64,000 nucleotides of DNA, taken from positions 1,586,501 through 1,650,500 of the forward strand of contig JAJHTX010000007.1 in the NCBI GenBank assembly GCA_032164295.1. The letters are read 5' to 3'. Numbering within the stretch: position 1 is the stretch's first letter; each line of letters starts with the position of its first letter. A model generated the notes under the pieces. That model worked only from the letters and a program-made list of their open reading frames with translations, did no database searches and was not told the origin of the DNA. Below are positions 49,417-60,823 of this stretch, one piece after another. Source of the DNA: Inonotus obliquus. Its lineage: Eukaryota; Basidiomycota; Agaricomycetes; Hymenochaetales; Hymenochaetaceae. The translations under genes and the position numbers were made by a program.

Positions 49417-52395
49417 ATGGCTTTGCACCCTATTCTAGCATTCTTGGAAAGATTGCTGGAGTTGTGTCGGAAACAGGCTAGTCGCAGCTTTGTATGGCTA
49501 TTCAAGCTGTTCTCGTTCTTGACGAGGCGGTGTAAACGTCCATGGCCTACTTCCACGCCCAAGAGAGAGCTGAAGGAGGAGGGATCTGAGTTGCGAGAGG
49601 TTCGTGTTGTTGGAGTCACGGGCACGGGAGGCAGTAGCGGAGTTAAGACCGTTGTGTCTTCGACATTGCCACTCATCGAACGATCTGTCGTTCTCGCATG
49701 CGCTTCACAGCCAGCTACACCGCCCCGGGCTCGCACGCGGGAGCATACAAGATCTTTTGGCTCCATTCAGACACTTTGCGATTCGCCCATCCGGGAAAAC
49801 AGTTATGAATATTGCGCTAGTCCCCGCGTGATGAGCCCGCTGGGCTCGATTACGGAGGAGGACGGAAAAAAAGAAAACGTTTACTTGAATACAGATCTCA
49901 GCGCTGAGCCTGCTGACATGTTTGATTCACCCAAAGAAGATAAACAACAACGACGAGAGATAAAGACCATCGTACCGTCAGAGAGGCCTCGTTATGATCG
50001 GAATATCGCAATGTTTGTAATCCATCTATGTTCCTTTCAGGACTAATGCAAACATCTGATTGGAATACAGTAAAGAGATCAAACGCCCATGGCATTTCAA
50101 ACCGCTAGATACCTATAGAATATTTAGGTCGCTTGATGTGCCTGGGTACGTACTGGTCCTATCGATCATTGTCAATGTTATACTAACGATTCCGCTTGAA
50201 AGAAATAACATGGGACCATGGAAACACTACGTGCATCCCGAAGGAGTTCCGTATTATCTTTATGAGCAAACTCTGTCAGGAATTTCTTTCCTCACGGAGG
50301 CGGATCTCAGAGACAAATCAATCCTCGAAGAAGTCGAAGAGTTTGTTTACCAAATCGAGGATCGCATAGAGCATTCTCGATTGAGTGACATTCGGCCAGA
50401 AAAAGTGGAAGTCGTTTTAGAAATACAAGATGGCTGGTCGTACTACATGGTCGACCCAGACAGACAGATAGTCTTTTGGCTTGACGACCATAGCGTTGAT
50501 ATGGGCTCGACCTATGGCATTGACCATGAAGACCACCTTCGTACGTGTACATCTGCGTAATATTGACAACTGCTCATGCATGAGTTACTCAAGGTTATAA
50601 TTTCTCGTTCGAATTTTGGATGCATATCGAGCACTTTCCTAATCATCGTGTCTTCGGACAAGAGGGTTTTAATGAAGCAATAGGTATATTAAGCTTCTGG
50701 AGAATCGGTGAGTATCACGGTTGATTTACAAAATTGCTCCAGTCGTTGACCTGGGTTGATCAGACGTAATAACTTCTGCCGATTCAACGGCGCCATACGA
50801 GTCGCAAGAACTTGATTCACTCGTAAAAACAATAAACACGCTTCAAGGTTCGCTTGACGTGTTCTTCAATTCTCTTGCTTACATGACATTTAGGCACGAT
50901 AAAGCCCAACATACCCAATCCCTACGCTGTGGCTGCCTTAGGCGAGTACTTCAAACTGGCATTTGTCTTCTGTCTAACCGTAAACGCAGGACGAGTGATG
51001 ACAATAGTTGGTTAGTCAATCGCGCTTCTGCCGAGGCAATTACTGACGAAAAGGAATTGCTCAGGGAACGAGAGACTTCTTAACTTCTATGGATCGCCTG
51101 GAGCCCGCATTCAAGTATGGCAAAGCGTGCGCGGAGCACCCAGGAGGGAGCGTCAGTGGCTCGTCAGATACCTGTCTCCTCTGCTTTTCTACGCTCCAGA
51201 GACGCATCTATCAGGTAGGCCGACATTCTCTATTGTGCTTGTCATGCTCACTGAGATTCTTGCAGGACTTGAGAAACAATGGGTCGATGGAGTGATACAA
51301 GAACGGAGATGGAGGAAATACCAGGTATAACCCCAATCTTCTTAAATGAACTTATACTTAATATACTTAATAATCCCCACCAGCACAAACTCGAGCGTGA
51401 TTGGGAATCCTTCGTGCTCACGGTAAGTTAGGCTATTCTCCTTATGGTGCAGAACTCATGGGGACACAGTCAACAGTGTTGCTTAACGCGAACGTCGCAC
51501 TATTGACGACCCCAATCGTTTTGGCCAGGGATAACGGAGAACTCTTCGCGTCACCTGCAGCAACAGCGAGTCAAGTGTCTATCATTGCGAGCCTTGCGAG
51601 TATCATAATCGGACTTCTGCTCATACGCCAAGTCAGGATTAGCGCAAAAGACATCGATATCAACGCCGAAGACGCCGTAAGTGCACGTTCCTTCTGTTCG
51701 CGGAATGAAGTATTGATGTTTTCAATTCTGGACAGATCGAGTATCTGAGCACCAGAAGGCACCCACAACTGGGGTTGGAAACGATGGCAATTCATTACAG
51801 TTTGCCTTATGCATTACTCATGTGGGGGTGGGTGATAGTTGGTTATTTGTGTATTTGGCTGTACTAAAGACTTTTCCGACATGTCAAGCATGGTCACGTT
51901 CTTGACGTCCATTGCTATCGCAAGCTTCTATAGAGCTGATGGCTGGCCATCCACAGCCGCTCAGCTGATTTACGCATGCTCATGGCTCTTCATCATTCCC
52001 TTGATCTTATGGACAGTGCTGACATGTTGGGAGACCAACCATCGCACACATTGGACGGACTTATTCTCCCGCAAGAAACTGCTGGAATTCATCCGCCTCC
52101 AGTGGGACAAGTCAAACACCGGAAAGCTATGGGCTTTGCCTTTACGGCAAAGACATGTAAAAGACGTCGAGGCACGCGATTCGGATGCCGAAACCGTTGC
52201 TAATGGTGCAGGACCTGTTGCACCGATCAACGAATCCACCGATGAGACAGTTGACCAACCCAAAAACTGGCGCGTACGAGTTAGGAACTTTGGCCCGGTG
52301 CGTATCCCTGTTGTTCATTCTTTGCCAGTTTGCGCAAGGCACTTATTCTTGTTCTCATCCAGGTTCGTCGCTTGACGTTGGCTCTGATGCGTTGA
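49417..52395 (+). CDS. Uncharacterised agaricomycete multi-pass membrane protein, paralogue 1
   Basis: About 12 exons starting MALHPILAFLERLLELCRKQ. The first ~200 residues are basic then disordered. A conserved soluble module follows: KHYVHPEGVPYYLYEQTLSG, FLTEADLRDKSILEEVEEFV, LEIQDGWSYYMVDPDRQIVF and FWMHIEHFPNHRVFGQEGFN. Its tryptophan/tyrosine pattern recalls WW-type folds. Then come FYGSPGARIQ and about four helices: STVLLNANVALLTTPIVLA, ASQVSIIASLASIIIGLLLI, LETMAIHYSLPYALLMWG joined to MVTFLTSIAIASF (intron about 51830-51889), and ACSWLFIIPLILWTVLTCW. The end is uncertain: splicing the last intron gives a stop at 52395, and reading through gives one at 52375. One intron (50942-50989) begins with GC. 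Related genes lie at 58123-58957 and 60824-63550. The function is unknown. Confidence 0.72.
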
Positions 52396-53403
52396 TATAA
52401 ATCTCTCGCTGTCTCCTTGCTTTGCTTTGTCTTGTTTTTCGACTATTTTCCCTTTATCACCACTGCATCTATCTCTACATCTTTGGTTTGCAACATTACG
52501 ATTCAAAAAAAAGGTTATTGTACGACTTCACCACTTGACCAAATCTCCCGACACTCTGTTTATGTATCCCTCGTACGATGTACCTCTGTTCCTTTCTGCT
52601 TACCCTCTGCTTTAGTAACGATCAGTATTTCACAATTTGTTCTGTATATCCGGGATGGAATCGCGATGCTATAACAATATGTTTACCTGTACACGACTGA
52701 CTTCAAGCAAGAACCAGACCTCCACGCCTATGACCCTTCGCACCGGAGGAACAACCCACCCCAAAGCGGTTAACGCTGTACGTGCGTGCCTTTATACATC
52801 GTATGTATAAGGTCGAAGCCAAACCGCCGAACTGCCGGTGTAGACGTTAATCATTCGTACACCACCATCATGATGTACTACGCGTCTGTATTACTATTAT
52901 GTGCCAGTATCGTCGGTCGCGAAAGGGAAATATTTGCCCACGTGATTTTGGCCGAGTGGTTATGGCGCTTGGTTGGGGTTCCATTTATTCCCACGGTCGA
53001 ACTCTGAGTTTAGTCACTTTACACGGCTTTACCTCTCTGAAATGTTTAACGTAGAGACGTTCACGGAGGTTTGCATTTACTGTCATCTAGCGGTAAGATG
53101 GATGAAAGGCCGCTTTGATGCAAAGGCGTAGGTGGATGTGGATCATACCTACCAAGCCAGAACATAAACGATAATTTCCGTCGACCACTTAAGTGCGTGG
53201 AGGGCTACAAGATTGAGATCTAAATCAATCAACACAGCGGCGTTTTCACGGGTGGGAATTAGTGGCATCCACCCGGAATACAAAATGATAATGAATGACG
53301 GATTGATAAATCTAGATAAGATTAGACTATAGATACACGATACAAGATACAAGAGAGGATATTACTTCTAGACCCAAGAAAAAGGAGAGAGAGAATCAAT
53401 ACA
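52396..53403. other. Intergenic region with a tRNA-like relic
   Basis: About 1 kb between paralogue 1 and the GT90 gene. Apart from the tRNA-Ser-like segment at 52942-53017, no feature was recognised. Confidence 0.4.
52942..53017 (+). pseudogene. Degenerate tRNA-Ser-like sequence
   Basis: The 76-nt segment begins GTGATTTTGGCCGAGTGGTT and ends TTTAGTCAC. The outer six bases pair as an acceptor stem with one wobble. The D arm GGCCGAGTGGTTATGGCG is that of a class II (Ser-type) tRNA. The anticodon and T arms do not fold properly (GGTCGAACTCTG in place of a GGTTCGAATCC-type arm), so it is probably a dead copy. The call is tentative. Confidence 0.35.
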
Positions 53404-55616
53404 CTAGTCTTGCAGTGGGAGATGGAAACTCATATCATCTCGGTCCAAGCTCATAACGCGAGCGTACTCAAGCCATAACCTGTGGATAACAATTGCTCAA
53501 CGTCCGAGGACAACGTTATAATTAGGGGAAGAAAACGTACCTGAACATATACGCAGTGACATCTTCCTTCCTCCAAAACCTCTCCACCCATTCACGTCCA
53601 GCACTCGCAATCTTCCTAGCCATTTCCTCATGCGCACCATCTCCACCCAAATCCCCACCAAAAAACACAACCGAGTCGTACAGGTCCGAATAATCCAACT
53701 GAACGGGGATGTAATGCACCCAAGCCTGGGCTCGATCAGTCCACCATTCGGGGTACAACGTGGATTTGAAGACAAGTGCGTGGGAAGACATGAGCCGGCG
53801 AAAGCGGGATGACCAACCATTTCCATCGACGTCGAGGACAAACTTGTATCGGCCTGATCCGCGGGCATCAGAGGAAACGCGTGCTGCCCACGGAAGTTCC
53901 GTTTTCATGATCTCGCAGACTAGACCGGGTTCGCAACCTGAAACGGGACCGGAAAAGCTTATATCCATCAATGCGCGATTAACTCGTCGTCTTGCGTGTC
54001 GGTTTGGTTCACCCACCGCCTGCTTCGGTCCCACAGTTGGATCGAGGAAGGAGATGAAAGATTCCGAATCCCATTCGAATATCTGTCCAGCCTGGTCCGC
54101 ACGAGTAAGGTTGACGAGCCTGACGCGCTGACTTGAGCGCCAGTTTGCCCGGCTGTGATGTCGCATCCCCGTCGGCGATCCCCGCCAAAACAGCCTATCA
54201 TCATCTTTATCATCCCATCTCGGATCGTCCTCTGCATACGCCGAGGATTGCGCCATCGATGTCGCGCGGATGTCTCCATGCAACGGAGTAGCACAGTTAC
54301 TCAATAAAGGGGCCGGGAATCGCTCTGGCTTCGTCCCGACTCCATGTGAAAGATAGTTTCCATGCCTGAGGATATGTTGCGGATGGTAACATGGATCCAT
54401 GGACGCGCGGTGATCGTAAATGAACGTCTTCGACGTTTGCGGTGTCGGTTCATCGTCCCGCTCCGGTGGGTTCAAGTACAATGGAGAATCGGGTGGACAT
54501 GCTCCCGACCATCCGGACCTCTCTTGTGGTGGCAGGTCTTCTGGCTTCAGAACTACATCACGAGGCGTTAATATTAGTATTGCATACGTATTTGATAGCA
54601 ACATATCGCCGGAGCCAATACTCACAAGTGCCCTTCTTGGCTGCTTGAATTGCTGCATCACGCCATGCCCAGTCGACCAGCTCGGTCGGATTATCAGATG
54701 GGTTCAAAGTAGCTCGGAAAGGCGGAATATACTGATACACTTCATTTAGCATCTCAATTTGCGGTTTAACCCCCCACGACATGTAGCCGTCTAATTTGTG
54801 CGCTCTGCTGTCATCAACCGATATGTTTACCAGTGAAACGATATCTTCATCCGATATTTTCCCGATTGTGAATCTATCGTACTTGCTTTCTTGTTCCGCT
54901 TGAGCAGCCTGTAAGTCCCGTGGATCGATTCCCCAGTACGGTTCAAAGTCGCGGTGTATCTGGTCGTACTCATCCGGGAGCTGAACGTTGTATGTCTGTA
55001 CATACTCCCACCTAAATATCAAATCGATATGAGCATCATCATTGTAAACGCTGGCAGGTAATTACCATTTATCAAACCCCTTTGGAGGCAATCGACCATA
55101 TCTTCGTGTATATTCTTTGACAGCTTGTTCGAGAGTCTTGCTAGATTTGCGTAATTTTTCGCCCCACTCAGCTTCTGCGTGTCGAACGAGCTCGTATATG
55201 GGATGCGACGCGTCGGGATTGACGATCAATAACCCGTTGGTCTCGAACGAATGGCTTGGCAGTGCGGACGACAGATCGGGATTCGGCACAGGATCATCGT
55301 CCTCGAGGAGCGTGGGAGGAATTTCCGGGATATTATCGATGAACTCTGCGACTGATTGCAGTCGCTCACGTTCCCTTGCCCGGGTTTGTGTTTGCAGTCG
55401 CTGGAGTCTGTCCCGCGTCTCAGGTGAGACTATTGAGAGGTATTTGGATAATCGTTCATTCGTGAACGTATCATCAGTGATGGGTCGGGGAGTTGGTGAG
55501 GATTGGTTGCTGAAGAGAGAGATACCGATGAGGACGAGAATAGCCAGGCATACTGCAACAGGTCGTATCCGTCGTGGCAGGGAGAGAAGCCATGGAACAC
55601 TTGAAGATCGACGCAT
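53404..55616 (-). CDS. CAP10-type glycosyltransferase (GT90), type II membrane protein
   Basis: Four exons, starting at ATG 55616 (MRRSSSVPWLLSLPRRIRPV). A single helix (VAVCLAILVLIGISLFSN) near residue 20 anchors it in the Golgi. After a stem with Pro/Asp-rich sequence the conserved domain begins at YTRRYGRLPPKGFDKW, then LPDEYDQIHRDFEPYWGIDP, WRDAAIQAAKKGT, DDRLFWRGSPTGMRHHSRAN, and the hallmark KFVLDVDGNGWSSRFRRLM, SHALVFKSTLYPEWW, WVHYIPVQLDYSDLYD. The last exon ends LWLEYARVMSLDRDDMSFHL. In Cryptococcus, GT90 enzymes such as Cap10 and Cxt1 add xylose to capsule and glycolipid glycans. A xylosyl- or related transferase is therefore likely here, but donor and acceptor are not shown by sequence. 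The catalytic region is intact. Confidence 0.9.
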
Positions 55617-56534
55617 GGCTGGCAAGAGAAGTGCAAGACGAGCAGCCAGAGAGATACGGGAGGAGGAAATGTGGATGAAATCGGATAGGAAGGTCAGCCA
55701 TGATTATAAGCGTGGCAGTCAGCCGCCTAACCTGCGCTAACAGTCGGCGGAAGTTGATAATAGAATTCGAAGTCAACCAGACTCTGCCCTGTTTCGATAT
55801 TGGCAGGATTCTCAATTCATTCGCACTACAGCCACTTCTGACAGACAATCATGACGATTGCAGCCGTACGATATTCGCATCACGGGATTTCTGGCTTGCC
55901 GTTCTCACCAACATATCATTGACACACAGCGCATCCGGTTAGCGATCACGATAAAGCATTGCGGGAGTGGAATAGCTAACTCGAAATAAACACCATCAGA
56001 TTATTGATTCCAGTAGTAATTGTGGAAACAATACCTCGTGTCTCCACTCATCATATCTGTCGTACCTTTCGTCCTTAAGGTTGACTCGTATATTCCCAGG
56101 CTATATCGCTCGACATCCGCGCCCATAGAATGGCAATTGCGCGCTTCGAAGTTATCCGCCACTGTCGCGGGTGCGCGGGACCTGAACTGCGGCGCTCGTC
56201 TCAAGTGCGATCCTCAAACCGCGTGTCTAGCCAGTTGCATGAATCCAATTCTGATGGGAACTTTCAAGCTATTTGAGGCTGCAAGTCGCCACACAATCCA
56301 CGTCGACAGCATTCTAGGTTTGGTGTAAATGGTACAGGAAGCAGCTTATCGCGGAATAAGTACAGCAGCTGACCACATCGCGCGTGTTGAGCTGAGAAAG
56401 GCTAGTCGTGCCGGTGAAGCGTGGGATCCAGATACCCGATTAACTAACGCGCCAACTCCGACGTAAACTCCGACAATGAAGAAAACGCGATAGGCGCGCC
56501 AAGAATGCATCGGAAAAGTCACGTAGCATTCACA
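55617..56534. other. Intergenic region, no gene seen
   Basis: About 920 bp between divergent genes (GT90 and the first acidic-tail paralogue). Frames such as 56020-56328 (+) have no motif. No repeat was recognised. Confidence 0.4.
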
Positions 56535-57706
56535 ATGCCTGCGCAATCCAACGCGGTAAGCAGGCTGTCTGCTTTCCATTGCATTTGAGGATACTAATTG
56601 GAATGGCCAGTTCGTTCTTCCTCCCGACTACACTTTCTATCCTGGCGGTGCCCTCCTGCACAAAGCCTCTTTCGAGCGCCTTGAGAAGCTTGTGGATCAA
56701 GCTGATAAAAGAGATCCAGACTTGCAGGGCTTGTACATCTATAATGGTGTGTTCATCCACCCTACGTACTTTTGCTTTTCTCCCCTAAACAGGTCCTTAC
56801 AGACTTTTACGGCTATGCGGTCCTGGATCTCATTGACAAGACTTTAAGCGCAATCCACTCTCTCGTCACAAAGAAACAGTGGCTCGATGCGTGGCGTGCG
56901 CTTGATGCGCTTACCAAGTTTAAAGATATGTGTAGTGTATGGACGAGTACGCGATCCTTTTCCTGTCTTTCAGCGGTTTTGGGGTTTCTTTTTACTCACT
57001 TGAGTATCAAAGGTGTCGATCATGGCGAACGCGTCAATATTACGGAAAGGGTCTTTGGCGCACTCATCATCACAACCATCCGCGGACTCGAGAAGGCAGG
57101 ACTGCTCAACGAAACCACTATCCCAGACCTCGAACTATCTCTCATGGACATGGCTGAGACGGGTGAATTGTTCGCTGGAAGTTTCGGTGATCATACGTCC
57201 TATCACGAAATCCTCAAAGGTTATGGAGCTAAACTCTTCGGTACACGTACGAATGAAGAACGTGAACAAGCAAACAATGCACGTACTGCTGCATTTGAAG
57301 CGTTCGTAAAGAATCTAAGCAAGAAGGAAAGAAAGGACAAAGGGTACGAACTTCCTGGGAAAGAAGATGATGGGGATGATGACGAGGAAGATGAAGAGGA
57401 GGATGAAGATGAGGATAAGGGGACGAAGATCTGGTTTGGAACTGCCACAGCTTCCGACGCTTCATTGACCTATTCGAGCTACCGTCTCACCACCGCCTGG
57501 AAGGAATATAAATCGTAAGCCACATCCATCATCTTTCGTCTCGAGTAACGTCTGAATTTCATTACGACAGGTGTCTTGCCGGAAGCCCACGCGCTCCGCT
57601 CCGTGGCCCGCCTATCTGGGACCTTACAAAATGGAGCGCCGCAGACAAGAAACAGTTCTCTTTGGATGAGGACCCCATGGGTTCTGACTTTGATGAATTC
57701 TTTTGA
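56535..57706 (+). CDS. Uncharacterised acidic-tail protein, paralogue 1
   Basis: Five exons start at ATG 56535 (MPAQSNA), followed by FVLPPDYTFYPGGALLHKAS, FERLEKLVDQADKRDPDLQG, DFYGYAVLDLIDKTLSAIHS, LVTKKQWLDAWRALDALTKF, then after an intron VDHGERVNITERVFGALIIT and LFGTRTNEEREQANNARTAA. The region looks all-alpha. An acidic stretch (EDDGDDDEEDEEEDEDED) precedes the last intron, and the final exon ends WDLTKWSAADKKQFSLDEDP, MGSDFDEFF. I do not recognise a known domain. The paralogue at 59072 has the same exon boundaries. It faces the pseudogene at 58123-58957 and forms the first of two duplicated gene pairs. Confidence 0.75.
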
Positions 57707-58122
57707 GCATTAGTATAGTCTCCGACCAAGACTCATCAGCATATAACTCATGTTCCCTCAATGATTCGTCACTTATTCCTACCCGTATGCTTATCCCTAT
57801 GCTATCTTAGACATACCGTATTTTCGGAATGGCGCTCCCGCTATTTACGACAATACTTCTTCCTACTTTATCACTCATACTCAGCAGTACACATTTGCCT
57901 TACCTTCATAGTATACTGTACCCTTTGATCTAACTTTTACGAATATTCATTATCGATTGACCAAACTTTTGTCCAAAGCGTCTGAATTTCAATCAAAAGG
58001 AGTGCATACACATCTCTATCTATCTGTTTGAACAACAGAAATAACAGGAACAAGTAGTACACACAGAAAACAAATTTCGCATATGAAAATGAGAAAGCGA
58101 TTTGAGTGAACATCAGCAATGC
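57707..58122. other. Convergent 3' spacer of the first duplicated pair
   Basis: About 415 bp. The stretch 57950-58110 is similar to 60550-60812 in the second pair (for example GGAGTGCATACACA against GGAGCGCATACACA, and AGCGATTTGAGTGAACAT against AGCGATTTGAGTAAACAT), showing that the duplication covers this spacer. Confidence 0.6.
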
Positions 58123-58957
58123 CTAGTTAGGAACACGACGTAGCTCGAGAATCCGCATCCGCCCACTCCATTTTGTTAGATCCGTCGAGGTAGCCTGCGG
58201 TGGGGGATCGTTCGCTGATGTGTCTCCCCCATTATGCGCCGCCATGGCATGACTGGATTGTAGCAGAGTAGATCACCAGTGCTCCCGCTTGGACATCTCC
58301 CATGCATGAGCAGCTGCTCATACTACGCAGATGTACACGTACGAAGGTCGTCAACATGTTCGACGCCGTAGCGCAAGCCCATATCAACACCGTGGCCGTC
58401 ATTGCTAAAGACAATTTTTCTGTCTAGGTCGACCATGTAGTACGACCAACCATCTTGTAGTTCTAGAACAATCGAATCACCACCTTTTCTAGTTGATATG
58501 ATTCCCATTGAAAGTTCGTGCTGCGTTGCTCGTGTTGATACATAAAGTCCTCGACTCCTGTCAGGACTGGTTCATTTCTGAGATCCGCCTCCGTGAGATA
58601 AACCAGGCCTGACAGAGTTTCCTCATAAAGATAATATGGAACTCCTTCAAGATGTACATAGTATCGCCATGGTCCCGTGTTCATTCTACGAAGCGGGATT
58701 CGTCAGTAACATCGACAGTTATGGGACTAGTACTTACCCTGGCGACGTAAATAAGTCATAGTTACCTAGCGGTTTGAACGCCCATGAAACTATGCTATTT
58801 TTCTGTAGTCCAATCAAATGTTCGCATGTGTCGAAGAAGAACATAGCGATATTCAGATCACAACGAAAACTGTCTGACGCACAAGGCTTCGACTAGCCTG
58901 TTTCCGACATAACTCTAGCAATCTTTGGAATACTGCTAGAGTAGGGTGTAAAGCCAT
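58123..58957 (-). pseudogene. Collapsed copy of the multi-pass membrane protein (paralogue 3)
   Basis: It starts at ATG 58957 with MALHPTLAVFQRLLELCRKQ, almost the same as paralogue 1, but stops after 34 codons. The disordered region is then missing and the next homologous exons follow directly. The WW-like module is present (WRYYVHLEGVPYYLYEETLS, VYLTEADLRNEPVLTGVEDF) but is frameshifted near 58490. It continues as LELQDGWSYYMVDLDRKIVF and GVEHVDDL. The intron after it begins GTACGTGTACATCTGCGTA exactly as in paralogue 1. Within that intron the sequence jumps to the C-terminal tail (TSANDPPPQATSTDLTKWSG, ending RRVPN), so all membrane helices are deleted. It cannot encode a functional protein. 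The closer likeness to paralogue 1 than to its neighbour at 60824 is notable. Confidence 0.85.
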
Positions 58958-59071
58958 AGGTAATTGATGATTCAGAATCAAATTGATCGTGAGTACTCAT
59001 ATGCACGTGACACGTGAATGATCACCTTACCTGAATTGGACGACGCGTCTTGACCACAACCATCTTCGCAA
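58958..59071. promoter_or_regulatory. Compact divergent promoter (114 bp)
   Basis: Only 114 bp separate the ATG of the pseudogene from the ATG of the second acidic-tail gene. It carries ACGTGACACGTGAATGATCA, with a CACGTG palindrome at 59010-59015 that could bind a bHLH factor. Function is unproven. Confidence 0.4.
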
Positions 59072-60405
59072 ATGCCTCCTAGAACGAGAAGATCGAATAA
59101 AGTGAGCAGTTGCCTCGAAGCTCAAAAATTGCAAGTGCTGACAGAATGTCCTAGCTTGCTCTTCCCCGTGACTACACGTTCGCGCCAAGTGGTATCCCTA
59201 TCCACAAGGCCTCTTTTGAACGCGTCGAGAAACTACTGCAGCAAACCAGGAATAGGGACCCAGACGCGCACGGCATGTACATTTACAATGGTGATCCATT
59301 TCGAGTTATATTCAGTGGTAGCCTGCTGCTGACTTGCTAGACTTTTCATCTTTATAGACTATTTTGGTTACGCTGTGCTTGATTTAGTGGACAAGACGCT
59401 GAGTGCTGTCCATACGCACATAATTAAGAAAAGATGGCTCGATGCTTGGCACGCCCTTGACGCTCTCGCAAAATATAATGAAATATGTGGTGAATGGATA
59501 AGTGTGTACTTCGTCCTTTTCCCCTTTCTTGTCTCGCTGATTTATCCTGATATTTAAAGATGTCGATGATGGTGACCATGTGAGGGCCACGGAAGCTGCT
59601 CACGGTGCGCTCATCGTCACCACAACTCGCGCTCTAGATGCCGCTGGGCAATTCAATGAACATTCTATCCTTGATTTGGAATACACGCTCAGGGACATGG
59701 CCCAATGGACCGATACGTGGTGGGACACGCTTGATACTTGTTACCACAAGGTCCTCAAGGCATATGGCAAGAAGCTTTACGGCGACCGTATGGATGAGGA
59801 ATGGGAACGTATAAAAGTGGCTCGGAAGGACGCATACAATACGTTTGTCCGGGGTCTTAGTAAAGAGGAACGCGAAAAGATGGGGTACGAACTCATTGAG
59901 GACAAGTCGGACGATGACGACGATGAGGAAAGTGAGAGTGATGATGCAGAGGGTGAAAGGAAGGCCTGGTACGAAGACGGCGACGTTGAGGATATTGACC
60001 TGAAGGATCCAAGTCTCAGCGTCTCGCGAACCTGGAAAGAATATAAGGAGTGAGTCATAAACAGAATATTGTTGGATTATTCGCTATTGACGGAACACTG
60101 TCCGTAGATACCTCAGAGACAATTGTTCAGGAGTTCCGTTCTATGGTCCACCAGAATGGGACTTGACAAAATGGAGCGATAAAGATAAAAAGCCTTTCAA
60201 GCACACGACTCGTGAAGGTCGTTTCTATGCTGAAATCTGAGGTCTGCTCCTACCCTCGATTCTCATTATTGCAATATGGTCGACATACTTCGCAAAGCGA
60301 TTCGTCAATCGTCGTTACATGGTCTTATGAACGAAGAAAGTTTTCTCATTGAACGAGGATTCAATGGGCTCGGATTTCGGTGGATTCTTTTGGGGAATGA
60401 TATAA
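59072..60405 (+). CDS. Uncharacterised acidic-tail protein, paralogue 2
   Basis: Exons match those of paralogue 1: MPPRTRRSNK, LALPRDYTFAPSGIPIHKAS, FERVEKLLQQTRNRDPDAHG, DYFGYAVLDLVDKTLSAVHT, KRWLDAWHALDALAKYNEIC, VDDGDHVRATEAAHGALIVT, LYGDRMDEEWERIKVARKDA, an acidic tail (SDDDDDEESESDDAEGE), then YLRDNCSGVPFYGPPEWDLT and KWSDKDKKPF. Two ends are possible. Reading straight on gives a stop at 60240. If an intron at about 60212-60342 is removed, the frame continues FSLNEDSMGSDFGGFFWGM and stops at 60405, matching the FSLDEDPMGSDFDEFF end of paralogue 1. I prefer the second because the conserved tail is otherwise stranded. The function is unknown. Confidence 0.7.
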
Positions 60406-60823
60406 GCCTCTAATTCTATGCTCTTCGGCATGTTCTTTGAATATTCACGAGAATACTTCTTATTTTACCATTCTTACTTAACGACTACCTGTATATTTTT
60501 TCTAGTACGATATAGTCCTCTTTTCCTCTTGAAAAGACATCTTCTCGAGTGATTGAACCGTTGATCTAAGGCGTCCTAATTCAAATCAATTGGAGCGCAT
60601 ACACACTTTTATCTATCTGAACACCGGAAGGGGCAAGGACAAGTAGTTCACATACACAGCAATATGGAATCCAGAAAGCAATCGTCACTTCGATGGAAAA
60701 ACAAATCACAAAACCAATACTAACTGCACCAAAACACATTTTGAAAGAACCAAGCTGACAACATTTCCAATCAAAGTGGGAAGAAGTGTATGTCAAGCGG
60801 AGAGCGATTTGAGTAAACATTAT
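60406..60823. other. Convergent 3' spacer of the second duplicated pair
   Basis: About 420 bp, similar in several blocks to 57950-58110. No gene was recognised. Confidence 0.5.

Noticed and set aside
49272..49766. 164-codon frame on the minus strand
   Set aside because: It is antisense to the first exon of membrane-protein paralogue 1, which is supported by its relatives.
53149..53352. 67-codon hydrophobic frame on the minus strand
   Set aside because: Too short, no motif, and no exon that would link it to the GT90 gene.
56020..56328. 102-codon frame on the plus strand
   Set aside because: No motif, no splice-supported extension, and no counterpart upstream of the duplicated acidic-tail gene.
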